Assembly (NCBI RefSeq): GCF_000956405.1
Contig: NZ_JYIV01000019.1
Coordinates: forward strand, 62,001 to 126,000
DNA length: 64,000 nucleotides
Source of the DNA: Microbacterium oxydans
Lineage (GTDB): Bacteria; Actinomycetota; Actinomycetes; Actinomycetales; Microbacteriaceae
Reading direction: 5' to 3'
Position 1 is the stretch's first letter; every line of letters starts with the position of its first letter. Positions 53,500-61,178 of the stretch are shown here, piece by piece. The notes beneath the pieces are model-generated. The model was not told where the DNA came from. It made no database searches and saw only the letters and a program-made list of their open reading frames with translations. The position numbers were made by a program, and so were the translations under genes.

Positions 53500-54480
53500 A
53501 TGGCCGAGACCACCGATGCCCGTGTCGCCGTCTACCTCGACTTCGACAACATCGTCATCTCCTGGTACGACCGCGTGCACGGCCGCAACGCCTACGGCAA
53601 GGATCGTCAGCGGATCAGCGAGAACCCGAACGACCCGGAGGTCACCGAGCGGTTGAGCCGGGCGATGATCGAGGTCGGCGCGATCATCGACTACGCGGCC
53701 TCCTTCGGCACGCTCGTGCTCACCCGGGCCTACGCGGACTGGTCCTCGCCGGTCAACGCCGTGTACCGCTCGCAGCTCGTGGCCCGTGCCGTCGACCTCG
53801 TGCAGCTGTTCCCCGCCGCCGCATACGCCAAGAACGGCGCCGACATCCGGCTCGCCGTCGATGCGGTCGAGGACATGTTCCGACTCCCCGACCTCACCCA
53901 CGTCGTGATCGTCGCGGGCGACAGCGACTACGTGCCACTGGCCCAGCGCTGCAAGCGTCTCGGTCGCTACGTGATCGGCGTCGGCGTGTCCGGCTCGACC
54001 GCCAAGTCGCTGGCCGCCGCATGCGACGAGTTCGAGTCGTACGACTCGCTGCCCGGCGTCGTGCGTCCGTCCAAGGTCGCTGCCCCCGTCGCGGCTCCCC
54101 CGGCCGAGCAGCCGGCGCTCGTGGCCGAGACCACCACGGAGACGGCGGAGACGGTCACGAAGCCGAAGTCCGCCTCGAAGCGATCGCGCTCCAAGGCCGC
54201 CCCGAAGGCGGAGGAAGCGCGCGTCGAGGACAAGGTCGACGACCAGGAGGTGGCGACGCAGCTGCTGGAGCGCGCGCTGCGTCTCGGGCACGACAAGGCC
54301 GACGCCGACGAGTGGCTGCACAGCTCCGCGGTCAAGACGCACATGCGTCGCATGGACCCGTCGTTCAGCGAGAAGGCCCTCGGCTACCGGTCGTTCTCCG
54401 ACTTCCTGAAGTCCCGCGACGACATCGCGGAGCTCGAGGAGACCGGCCACGAGCGCCTCGTCCGCCTGCTCGAGCCCTGA
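53500..54480 (+). CDS. NYN-domain (LabA/DUF88) nuclease-like protein with C-terminal LOTUS/OST-HTH domain
   Basis: 326 residues. Residues 8-185 are a PIN-like NYN domain: VAVYLDFDNIVISWYDRV (first acidic residue), KNGADIRLAVDAVEDMF and VVIVAGDSDYVPLAQRCK, giving the usual Asp cluster of metal-dependent RNases. An Ala/Pro/Lys-rich linker (about 190-240) leads to a C-terminal OST-HTH/LOTUS-like region (LERALRLGHDKADADEWLHS to YRSFSDFLKS), a fold that binds RNA in eukaryotes and bacteria. Strong GAGGAGG ribosome site, and nearly continuous with the Gfo/Idh gene. Likely an RNA-processing protein of unknown target. Confidence 0.88.
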   Translation: MAETTDARVAVYLDFDNIVISWYDRVHGRNAYGKDRQRISENPNDPEVTERLSRAMIEVGAIIDYAASFGTLVLTRAYADWSSPVNAVYRSQLVARAVDLVQLFPAAAYAKNGADIRLAVDAVEDMFRLPDLTHVVIVAGDSDYVPLAQRCKRLGRYVIGVGVSGSTAKSLAAACDEFESYDSLPGVVRPSKVAAPVAAPPAEQPALVAETTTETAETVTKPKSASKRSRSKAAPKAEEARVEDKVDDQEVATQLLERALRLGHDKADADEWLHSSAVKTHMRRMDPSFSEKALGYRSFSDFLKSRDDIAELEETGHERLVRLLEP

Positions 54481-54494
54481 GAGGGAGTCGGCGT

Positions 54495-55070
54495 ATGACC
54501 GTTCGCGAGTGCATCGCGCTGCTCAAGTTCCACAAGGTGCCGCTGTCCCCTGGACTCACCGCGTCGGAGCTGCGTGACATCGAGCGCAGCTACGGATTCG
54601 AGTTCGGCACAGATCATCGTCGTCTCCTCGAAGTGGCGCAGCCGACCGGCGAGGGCTGGCTGGACTGGAGAAGAGACAGCCCGGAGAGCATTCGCTCCCG
54701 ACTGGCGTGGCCCGTGGACGGGGTGGTGTTCGACGTCGAGAACGCGGCGTTCTGGCCCTCGACCTGGCCGCAGAAGCCGGATTCCATGGAGGAACGTCGT
54801 CTGATCGCGACCGAGCGGGTAGCCACCTGGCCTACTCTCATCCCTCTGTACTCGCACCGCTACCTGCCGGCTGCATCGGATGTCGGCGCCCCCGTCTTCT
54901 CCGTCTATCAGACGGACGTGATCTTCTACGGGGTGGACATTCTCGACTACCTCCAGCACGAGTTCGGGCCGCCCGGATCACGACCGCGTTATCAGCCCGC
55001 CCGCGCTGTCTCGCCGCAGACGTGCCCGCCCTGGTCGCTCCTCGCTTTCGACGAGGACGTCGTCGACTGA
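54495..55070 (+). CDS. SMI1/KNR4-like family protein
   Basis: 191 residues. The opening reads LTASELRDIERSYGFEFGTDHRRLLEVAQPTGEGWLDWR in parts, then VFDVENAAFWPSTWPQKP and LIPLYSHRYLPAASDVGAPVFSVYQTDVIFYG: the SMI1/KNR4-type pattern in which the domain recognises partner proteins and often serves as an immunity protein to toxins. No toxin gene is adjacent. ATG preceded by GAGGGAG; 14 bases after the NYN gene, so possibly cotranscribed. Assignment by pattern only. Confidence 0.72.
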   Translation: MTVRECIALLKFHKVPLSPGLTASELRDIERSYGFEFGTDHRRLLEVAQPTGEGWLDWRRDSPESIRSRLAWPVDGVVFDVENAAFWPSTWPQKPDSMEERRLIATERVATWPTLIPLYSHRYLPAASDVGAPVFSVYQTDVIFYGVDILDYLQHEFGPPGSRPRYQPARAVSPQTCPPWSLLAFDEDVVD

Positions 55071-55090
55071 CGAGAATGCTGACGACCGCG

Positions 55091-55134
55091 ACGTGGCGGC
55101 CAGGACGCGGTGATCCGTTCCTGCGCCGCCACGT
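55091..55134. terminator. Large bidirectional hairpin between convergent genes
   Basis: Arms ACGTGGCGGC and GCCGCCACGT pair perfectly (10 bases) and continue inward with CAGGA/TCCTG and CGG/CCG around a TGAT loop, with small bulges. It is the only obvious structure in the 74-base gap between the SMI1-like gene and the oppositely transcribed oxidoreductase, so it can terminate both. There is no U-run, as is common in high-GC actinobacteria. Confidence 0.7.
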
Positions 55135-55144
55135 GCAGCCGGTG

Positions 55145-56269
55145 TCAGAGCGTGGCCTCGAACGGATCGAAGTCCGCGGCGATCGATCCCACCTGATCGA
55201 GGGTGCTCTCGACCTCGACGAAGCTGCGCGCCTCGGCGGCCTCCTCGATCGAGAGCAGGGTGTCGAGCACGTGGTAGCCGAACTCGCCGGTGGCGACATG
55301 CGGGCGCCCTGCGGCGATCGAACGCGCCATGTCGAGCAGCCCCACACCGCGACCGGACAGCACGCCCTCCTGCTCGACGTCGATGATCTCCTGCTGCACG
55401 GGCTCCGGCGGGATGAACAGACGCGTGAGCGGACGGGTGATCGAGATCGCACCGCCGAAGGTGTTCGGGTCGGGGATCACGATGGTGCCCTCGGTGCCGG
55501 TGATCTCGACGATCCCCTGCCGGACGACCGGTGAGTCGGTGCTGTACAGGCTCTGCGCCTGTCCGCCCTCCTCGAACGCCATCAGCACGCTGAGCGTCGA
55601 GGGGATCTCCACCGGGAACTCCTGACCTGCGAGCTCGCCGACCTGCACCCGGCGCGTGGGAGAGCCCTGTAGTCCGAGTGCTGCCACCGAGGCGACGGGC
55701 CCGAACACGTGCACGAGTGCCGACACGTAGTACGGCCCCATGTCGAGCAGCGGGCCGCCGCCCTTGGCGTAGAGGAACGCGGGATTCGGGTGGAAGATCT
55801 CCGGCCCCGACCACTGGAACGTGGTCTGCGCGAACAGCGGGCGGCCGATGTCTCCGCGTGCGATCGCCCGCTTCGCCGTCTGCACCCCGGGTCCGAGCAC
55901 CGTGTCGGGAGCGAGTCCGACGCGAAGCCCCGCAGCGTCCGCCTTCTGCAGCAGCCGACGGGACTCCTCACGGCTGACGCCGATCGGCTTCTCGGTCCAG
56001 ACGTGCTTGCCGGCCGCGATGATCGCCTCGGAGACCTCGACGTGCACGGCCGGGATCGTGAGGTTCACGACGATGTCGATCTCCGGATCCTGGAGCACCG
56101 TGTCGACACCGCCGGCACGAGGCACACCGTACTTCTCGGCCTGTGCCTTGGCACGCTCCTCGAGCAGGTCGCCGATCGCGAGAACGCGCACGTCGGGGAA
56201 GGTCGTGAGGTTCGACAGGTACTGATCGCTGATGTTCCCGGCACCGATGATGCCGACGCCCACCGCCAT
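55145..56269 (-). CDS. Gfo/Idh/MocA-family oxidoreductase, sugar-dehydrogenase-like
   Basis: 374 residues. GVGIIGAGNISDQYLSNLTTF (Rossmann GxGxxG), VNLTIPAVHVEVSEAIIAAGKHVWTEKPIGVS (EKP motif intact), GPLLDMGPYYVSALVHVFGPV (D-x-G-x-Y helix). Its ATG shares bases with the isomerase stop (TGATG), so the two are translationally coupled. Likely oxidises or isomerises a cyclic sugar or inositol together with the isomerase; substrate unknown. Confidence 0.93.
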   Translation of the reverse strand: MAVGVGIIGAGNISDQYLSNLTTFPDVRVLAIGDLLEERAKAQAEKYGVPRAGGVDTVLQDPEIDIVVNLTIPAVHVEVSEAIIAAGKHVWTEKPIGVSREESRRLLQKADAAGLRVGLAPDTVLGPGVQTAKRAIARGDIGRPLFAQTTFQWSGPEIFHPNPAFLYAKGGGPLLDMGPYYVSALVHVFGPVASVAALGLQGSPTRRVQVGELAGQEFPVEIPSTLSVLMAFEEGGQAQSLYSTDSPVVRQGIVEITGTEGTIVIPDPNTFGGAISITRPLTRLFIPPEPVQQEIIDVEQEGVLSGRGVGLLDMARSIAAGRPHVATGEFGYHVLDTLLSIEEAAEARSFVEVESTLDQVGSIAADFDPFEATL

Positions 56270-57075
56270 CAGGCCGCCACCTTCTCGTCGAGGTAGACCC
56301 GGCTGCGCTCGATGGCGTCGAACAGGTCGCCCTCGTAGTGGTCGAACTCGACGATCGCCAGCTCCAGCGCCGGTGCTGCGGCGATGGCCTCGACGAGAGG
56401 TACGGACCCCTCACCGGCAGCCACCTGGTCGGCGGGCGGGTACGCGCCTGCGAGTGCGGGGTCGAGCGTGCCGTCCTTCGCGTGCACCGCGATCACCCGG
56501 CTGCCCAGACGCTCGAGCAGCGCGACGGGATCGACACCGCCACGGGCCACCCAGTACAGGTCGACCTCGAGCACGACGCGGTCGTCGAGCAGGCCCGCAA
56601 GGACCTCCAGGCCGGTGACGCCGTCGAACACGGCCTCCAGCTCATGGGCGTGGTTGTGGTATCCGACCCGCACACCGACGGCCGCACCGATCTCCGCGGC
56701 CTCGTTCAGCAGCCGCGCGGTCTCCTCGATCTGCTCGACGGACGCCCAGCGCGCGGGTTCGGTGTAGGGGTCGATGACCGTGCCCATACCGAGCACCTTC
56801 GCCGCGGCGAAGACCTCTGCCGGGGACGGGACGGGCACCGTGGTGCCGCTGCCGTCGGGGTTGACGAACGACGGCGACGCCAGGAAGGCGTGTCCGGAGG
56901 GCGCGACCAGACCGGCGGCGGTGAGCGCGGCAGCGAGGGGCTCGGCGCGGCGCACGAAGTCGTACGGCTCGACGGCCGTGAAACCTCGGGAAGCCACCGC
57001 CTGGAGGGAGGATTCGAGGTCGGCCTCCAGCTCGTCCTTGATCGTGAACAGCTGCAGGGAAGTCCGAATCGTCAT
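56269..57075 (-). CDS. Sugar phosphate isomerase/epimerase (xylose-isomerase-like TIM barrel)
   Basis: 268 residues. TSLQLFTIKDELEADLESSLQAV, GFTAVEPYDFVRRAEPLAAAL, RVGYHNHAHELEAVFDG, LEVDLYWVARGGVDPVALLE and VEFDHYEGDLFDAIERS are the AP_endonuc_2/IolE-type barrel strands with metal-binding Glu/Asp/His. ATG at 57075 has GGAG 9 bases upstream. Pairs with the Gfo/Idh enzyme, as in many inositol or keto-sugar pathways. The divergent TetR gene and the palindrome between them suggest substrate-responsive control. Confidence 0.93.
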   Translation of the reverse strand: MTIRTSLQLFTIKDELEADLESSLQAVASRGFTAVEPYDFVRRAEPLAAALTAAGLVAPSGHAFLASPSFVNPDGSGTTVPVPSPAEVFAAAKVLGMGTVIDPYTEPARWASVEQIEETARLLNEAAEIGAAVGVRVGYHNHAHELEAVFDGVTGLEVLAGLLDDRVVLEVDLYWVARGGVDPVALLERLGSRVIAVHAKDGTLDPALAGAYPPADQVAAGEGSVPLVEAIAAAPALELAIVEFDHYEGDLFDAIERSRVYLDEKVAA

Positions 57076-57130
57076 CGGTCGTGCTCCTTCGGTCATCGGT
57101 GACGTGGCGGGACCTGTGTCCCGTTCAGGC

Positions 57131-57177
57131 ACGCTATCACCAAATACCTCCACACGGAAGTTTTGAATCGCTAGACT
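57131..57177. promoter_or_regulatory. Divergent promoters and TetR-type operator
   Basis: TAGCGT on the minus strand (57131-57136) for the isomerase operon and TAGACT on the plus strand (57172-57177, exactly six bases before the tetR-type ATG). Between them lies an imperfect palindrome ACCTCC-N4-GGAAGT (57146-57161, five of six arm pairs), which covers the -35 position of both promoters. A repressor bound here would control both genes. Confidence 0.6.
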
Positions 57178-57183
57178 GCCCTC

Positions 57184-57801
57184 ATGCCCCTCGACACCCC
57201 CGAACCCCCGGAGCCCCCACGGCAGCGCGGGGCCTACGCGAAGGGGATCGCCCGTCGGCAGGAGATCCTCGACCGCGCCATCGAGGTGTTCGCGGAACGT
57301 GGCGCCGACCGCACGAGCCTGCGGGCCATCGCGCGCGAGGTCGGGGTCACGCACGCGGCTCTCACCCACTACTTCGGCTCCCTGGAGGAGCTCCTCGTCG
57401 CGGTCTACGAGGAGAGCACCGTACCGTCGCGCCAACCGAGCTCTCCCCCGCCCGACGCGACGCCGGTGGAGATGATGATCGAGTCCGCGCGGCTCAACCG
57501 TGCGATACCCGGTCTCGTGCAGCTGTACTCGACGCTCGTCGCCACGGCTCTCGAAGAGGGGCACCCGGCGGCGCGGACGTTCGCCACCGGTCGCTTCACG
57601 CGCCTCCGCGCCCGACTCGCCGACGTCGTCCGACGCCAGCAGGAGGAGGGGAAGATCCGCAGCGACATCGATCCGGATGCGGTCGCCGCACTCGTCGTGG
57701 CGGCTTCGGACGGTCTGCAGACGCAGTGGCTGCTCGACGAGACCGCACCGCAGCACGAGGCGCTCACCCTGCTCGATCGACTGCTGCGACCCGCATCCTG
57801 A
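57184..57801 (+). CDS. TetR-family transcriptional regulator
   Basis: 205 residues. The N-terminal TetR helix-turn-helix region reads RQEILDRAIEVFAERGADRTSLRAIAREVGVTHAALTHYFGS, seen in parts, and the rest is an all-helical ligand-binding domain ending LLDRLLRPAS. Divergent from the isomerase/oxidoreductase pair, with a palindrome in between, so it probably represses that pair and itself. Leaderless-type ATG after TAGACT. Confidence 0.93.
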   Translation: MPLDTPEPPEPPRQRGAYAKGIARRQEILDRAIEVFAERGADRTSLRAIAREVGVTHAALTHYFGSLEELLVAVYEESTVPSRQPSSPPPDATPVEMMIESARLNRAIPGLVQLYSTLVATALEEGHPAARTFATGRFTRLRARLADVVRRQQEEGKIRSDIDPDAVAALVVAASDGLQTQWLLDETAPQHEALTLLDRLLRPAS

Positions 57802-57830
57802 GCGGCGGTCGGGATCACCGCCGCCCCGGC

Positions 57831-57836
57831 TAGGCT
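57831..57836 (+). promoter_or_regulatory. Leaderless-type -10 (TAGGCT) for the DUF4166 gene
   Basis: TAGGCT lies exactly six bases before the GTG at 57843. Confidence 0.55.
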
Positions 57837-57842
57837 CGAACC

Positions 57843-58475
57843 GTGACGCCCGTGCCGCAGTCTCCGTACGCCAGGGCACTCGGCGAGCGCATCGACGAGC
57901 TGCACCCGCGGCTGCGCCTGTACTTCGAGGCGATCCCGGATGGTGCGACGGGCATCGGCGAGGGGGTCTTCGAGCGCGTCGGCACTCCGCGTCGATGGCT
58001 GTGGCCCATCCTCCAGCTCCTCGAACGACGCGGCGTGGTCGCTGCAGGGTGGCATCACGATGTGCCGTTCCGCGTCGAGAACCGCACCATCGCCTCGAGA
58101 GCCCTCAGTGAGCGCACCTTCCACTTCGCCCGCGGCACGTGGGTCATGCGAGATGCGGTCGCACTCACCCCTCACGGACGCGTCGTCGATGAACTCGGTG
58201 AACCCGGGCTCCTCGCCGCGTGCTTCGACGTCGACGTGCGCCAGGGCGCGCTGCATCTGACGAGCCGAGCTGTCGGACTGCGTCTCGGGCACCTCAGGGT
58301 GCGCATCCCCCGGCCGGTGGCACCCGTCATCCGTCTCACCGAGCGCTTCGACGAGACCCTCGACCGGCAGCGTATGGCGCTGACCGTCGATGCGCCGCTC
58401 TTCGGCCGCCTGTACGAGTACCGGGGCGACTTCGCCTACCGCATCCAGCATCCCGAGAAGGAGCAGACCGCATGA
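57843..58475 (+). CDS. DUF4166 domain protein
   Basis: 210 residues: SPYARALGERIDELHPRLRL, GVFERVGTPRRWLWPILQLL, VPFRVENRTIASRALSERTFHF, VMRDAVALTPHGRVVDELG and RIPRPVAPVIRLTERFDETL fit the DUF4166 pattern. Function is unknown; the domain is commonly fused to or placed beside dehydrogenases of the SDR or saccharopine type. Its TGA overlaps the ATG of the TIGR01777-like SDR gene, so the pair is translated together. Leaderless-type GTG start. Confidence 0.85.
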   Translation: MTPVPQSPYARALGERIDELHPRLRLYFEAIPDGATGIGEGVFERVGTPRRWLWPILQLLERRGVVAAGWHHDVPFRVENRTIASRALSERTFHFARGTWVMRDAVALTPHGRVVDELGEPGLLAACFDVDVRQGALHLTSRAVGLRLGHLRVRIPRPVAPVIRLTERFDETLDRQRMALTVDAPLFGRLYEYRGDFAYRIQHPEKEQTA

Positions 58476-59458
58476 GCACAGGACGGGTCGTCATCGGCGG
58501 TTCCACAGGGTTCATGGGGCGCTTCCTCGTGCCCCGGTTCCGCGCGGAGGGGCGCGAAGTCGTCACGATCTCCCGTTCAGGCGCCGACATCCGCTGGGGC
58601 GATCAGGTGGAGATCGACCGCGCCGTCGACGGCGCCGCCCTCGTGATCGGCTTGGCCGGCAAGAGCGTCAACTGCCGCTACACACCGGAGAACCGCGCGG
58701 AGATCTTCCGCTCCCGGCTCGACACCACGGCGTCGCTGAGCACCGCGATCACCCGGTCCTCCGCGCCTCCCGCACTCTGGATCAACTCCTCGACCGCGAC
58801 GATCTACCGTCATGCGGAAGACCGTCCGATGACCGAGTCGACCGGCGAGATCGGCAGCGGGTTCTCGGTCGAGGTCGCGAAGGCGTGGGAGAAGGCGCTG
58901 TTCGCGGGCGAGCTCCCCGCCACCCGCCGCGTCGCGCTGCGCAGCACGATCGTGCTCGGCCACGGCGGCGTACTCGGCCCGATCAGAGATCTGGCGCGGT
59001 TCGGGCTCGGTGGGTCTCAGTACGACGGACGCTGGCCGGTGAGTGCGGCACGTCGCGCGGCGGGAACCGGGCACTTCCCCGGTGCGCGCCGTGGCCACCA
59101 GCGCTTCAGCTGGGTGCACATCGAGGATGTCGCCCGCATCGTCGAGTTCCTCGAGCGGACTCCCTCGCTCGAGGGCCCCGTCAACGCCGCATCTCCGCAT
59201 CCGGTGGACAACGTCGAGTTCATGGCGACGGTACGACAGGTAGTCGGGGCGCGGATCGGGGTGCCGATGCCCCGATGGATGCTGGAACTCGGAGCCATCG
59301 GCATGCGCACGGAGACCGAACTGATCCTGAAGAGCCGGTGGGTGCTGCCGGAGAAGCTCACAGCGGCCGGTTTCGAGTTCCGCTATCCGTTCCTCGAAGA
59401 TGCGATCCGCGAGTCCTTCGATCTCTCCCGCGACGGTCGGACAGTACCCGCCGCCTAG
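58472..59458 (+). CDS. TIGR01777-type SDR-family epimerase/dehydrogenase (YfcH-like, DUF1731)
   Basis: 328 residues. VVIGGSTGFMGRFLVPRF is the Rossmann loop and a DUF1731-like C-terminus includes PMPRWMLELGAIGMRTETELIL, then KSRWVLPEKLTAAGFEFRYP. RTALW-type nucleotide contacts are replaced by RWGDQVEIDRAVDGAALVIGL. Two basic inserts (AARRAAGTGHFPGARRGHQRF) lie mid-protein. These proteins resemble nucleoside-diphosphate-sugar epimerases but have no confirmed substrate. The stop codon is the CTAG shared with the convergent PLDc_N gene. Confidence 0.9.
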   Translation: MSTGRVVIGGSTGFMGRFLVPRFRAEGREVVTISRSGADIRWGDQVEIDRAVDGAALVIGLAGKSVNCRYTPENRAEIFRSRLDTTASLSTAITRSSAPPALWINSSTATIYRHAEDRPMTESTGEIGSGFSVEVAKAWEKALFAGELPATRRVALRSTIVLGHGGVLGPIRDLARFGLGGSQYDGRWPVSAARRAAGTGHFPGARRGHQRFSWVHIEDVARIVEFLERTPSLEGPVNAASPHPVDNVEFMATVRQVVGARIGVPMPRWMLELGAIGMRTETELILKSRWVLPEKLTAAGFEFRYPFLEDAIRESFDLSRDGRTVPAA

Positions 59459-59835
59459 GAGTTGCCGGCCGTCGCGTCGCCGTCGGCCCCGCGTTTCTTC
59501 TCGATCTCCTGGCGCAGCCGCCACTCCTCGATCTCACGGTCGAGGTCGGCGATCTGCTGCTCCGTGGTCCGGGTGTCCCTCGGCGGCGCCGGACGCACAT
59601 CGGTCGGCGCCGCGGGGCGCTCGGCCCGCCGCATCCGCGGCATCTGGATACCGGACTCGCCGTACTCGCGACCGAGTCCGAACCACAGCAGGCCACCGAT
59701 CAGCGGCAGCAGGACCACGATGATGATCCACGCCAGCTTCGGGAGGAACTTCACCAGCGAGCTGTCCCGCGTGATGATGTCGATCAGCGCGCCGATCATC
59801 AGGGCGATGACGAGGAGCGAGAACAGGAACGACAT
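59455..59835 (-). CDS. PLDc_N-type small membrane protein
   Basis: 126 residues. Two N-terminal hydrophobic segments (SFLFSLLVIALMIGALIDII and KLAWIIIVVLLPLIGGLLWFGLGRE) form the phospholipase-D-nuclease N-terminal domain seen in small actinobacterial membrane proteins. A charged tail with a coiled-coil-like segment (TTEQQIADLDREIEEWRLR) follows. ATG 59835 is six bases after TACCCT. Function unknown. Confidence 0.85.
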   Translation of the reverse strand: MSFLFSLLVIALMIGALIDIITRDSSLVKFLPKLAWIIIVVLLPLIGGLLWFGLGREYGESGIQMPRMRRAERPAAPTDVRPAPPRDTRTTEQQIADLDREIEEWRLRQEIEKKRGADGDATAGNS

Positions 59836-59841
59836 GAGTTC

Positions 59842-59847
59842 AGGGTA
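59842..59847 (-). promoter_or_regulatory. Leaderless-type -10 (TACCCT) for the PLDc_N gene
   Basis: TACCCT ends exactly six bases before the ATG at 59835. Confidence 0.5.
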
Positions 59848-59873
59848 GACGACGCCGCGCCGGAGCGCAGGGG

Positions 59874-60803
59874 CTACGGAAGCAGGTGTCCACCGGCACG
59901 GAACAGCTCGTACCATTCGGGCCGGGTGAGCGCGACATCGGCACCGGCCGCCGCGTCCTGCACCCGCTGGGGCGTGGTGGTTCCGAGCACCACCTGCATA
60001 CCGGCGGGGTGGCGGGTGATCCAGGCGGTCGCGATGGCGATCGGGGTGACATCGTGCACGGCTGCGAGACGATCGATCACGGCGTTCAGCTCCGCGTACT
60101 CGGGGTTGCCGAGGAAGACCCCGTGCGAGAAGCCGTCCTGGAACGGCGACCACGCCTGGATCGTGATGCCGTTGATGCGGCAGTAGTCCACGATGCCCCC
60201 GCCGTCGCGCACCAGGCTCTGGTCGTGGCCGGCCATGTTGGCCGCGATCGGCTGCGCGATGATCGGTGCGTGCGTGATCGACAGCTGCAGCTGATTCGCC
60301 ACCAGGGGCTGCCGGACGGCTGTGCGGAGCAGATCGATCTGACGTGGCGTGTGGTTCGAGACACCGAAGGCCCTGACCTTGCCGGCGCTCTCCAGGTCAT
60401 CGAACGCGCGGGCGACCTCCTCCGGCTCGACGAGCGCGTCAGGGCGGTGGAGCAGGAGGACGTCGAGGCGGTCGGTCTGCAGAGCCGCGAGCGAGCCCTC
60501 GACCTGCGTCACGATGTGCTCATAGGAGAAGTCGAACATCCCCTGCGACGGCACGATGCCGCACTTCGTCTGCAGCACGATCTCGTCGCGCTCGGAGGGG
60601 CTGAGCTGCAGCGCCTCGGCGAACCGCGACTCGCAGCGATGCATGCTGCCGCCATAGATGTCGGCGTGATCGAAGAAGTCGATCCCCGCGGCCCTCGTCG
60701 TGTCGTAGAGGGTGCGGATGTGCGCGTCGTCCTTGTCGTCGATGCGCATCATGCCGGCGATCACGGCGGGGGCGGTGGACGATCCGAACGACACTGTCTT
60801 CAT
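59874..60803 (-). CDS. Aldo/keto reductase, YdhF-like
   Basis: 309 residues. IDFFDHADIYGGSMHRCESRF (catalytic Asp/Tyr), IVLQTKCGIVPSQGMFDFSY (Lys), LDVLLLHRPDALVEPEEVARAF (His), VRAFGVSNHTPRQIDLL, QAWSPFQDGF and VVLGTTTPQRVQDAA: the YdhF/COG4989 branch of aldo/keto reductases. Third aldo/keto reductase of the window, not closely similar to the others. Leaderless-type ATG after TAGCGT. Confidence 0.92.
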   Translation of the reverse strand: MKTVSFGSSTAPAVIAGMMRIDDKDDAHIRTLYDTTRAAGIDFFDHADIYGGSMHRCESRFAEALQLSPSERDEIVLQTKCGIVPSQGMFDFSYEHIVTQVEGSLAALQTDRLDVLLLHRPDALVEPEEVARAFDDLESAGKVRAFGVSNHTPRQIDLLRTAVRQPLVANQLQLSITHAPIIAQPIAANMAGHDQSLVRDGGGIVDYCRINGITIQAWSPFQDGFSHGVFLGNPEYAELNAVIDRLAAVHDVTPIAIATAWITRHPAGMQVVLGTTTPQRVQDAAAGADVALTRPEWYELFRAGGHLLP

Positions 60804-60809
60804 GCCCCC

Positions 60810-60815
60810 ACGCTA
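60810..60815 (-). promoter_or_regulatory. Leaderless-type -10 (TAGCGT) for the YdhF-like gene
   Basis: TAGCGT ends exactly six bases before the ATG at 60803. Confidence 0.55.
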
Positions 60816-60853
60816 CCGCCAGGCACGGACACGGTGGTCCGGCACAGCAACCG

Positions 60854-61084
60854 TCAGGAGTCGTCGTCCGCCGCTCCGGGGAGAAGCGCAGTGACCGGGA
60901 TGCCGAGTGCATCGGCGATACGGACGAGGTCGACGACCGTGAAGTCCTCCCTGCCGTCGAGGAGGTCACCCAGGGCGTCGGTGTCGATCCCCGACCGTTC
61001 GGACAGCTCCGAGAAGGACACCCCGGCGTGAAACCGGGCTCCATCGACTTCCGATGCCAGCAAATGACGCAGTTCCGTCCCCAT
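60854..61084 (-). CDS. Small HTH (XRE-like) DNA-binding protein
   Basis: 76 residues, essentially one helix-turn-helix domain: FHAGVSFSELSERSGIDTDALGDLL with a following helix VVDLVRIADALGIPVTALLPG, typical of Xre/Cro-like proteins. The ATG at 61084 is exactly six bases after TAGTGT; a GTG six bases earlier would abut the box. Divergent from the second HTH gene. Acidic C-terminal tail (GAADDDS). Probably a small regulator of its own region. Confidence 0.75.
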   Translation of the reverse strand: MGTELRHLLASEVDGARFHAGVSFSELSERSGIDTDALGDLLDGREDFTVVDLVRIADALGIPVTALLPGAADDDS

Positions 61085-61090
61085 ACGCAC

Positions 61091-61096
61091 ACACTA
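61091..61096 (-). promoter_or_regulatory. Leaderless-type -10 (TAGTGT) for the small HTH gene
   Basis: TAGTGT ends exactly six bases before the ATG at 61084. Confidence 0.5.
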
Positions 61097-61165
61097 GCGC
61101 CACGAACGGACACGGATGAGGGTCGAATGGACCAGAATAGCGGCATTCTGGCGTCGTCGCGCTGC

Positions 61166-61171
61166 TATGGT
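61166..61171 (+). promoter_or_regulatory. Near-leaderless -10 (TATGGT) for the XRE-type gene
   Basis: TATGGT lies seven bases before the GTG at 61179; it faces away from the TAGTGT box 69 bases to the left. Confidence 0.4.
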
Positions 61172-61178
61172 GAGCCGA

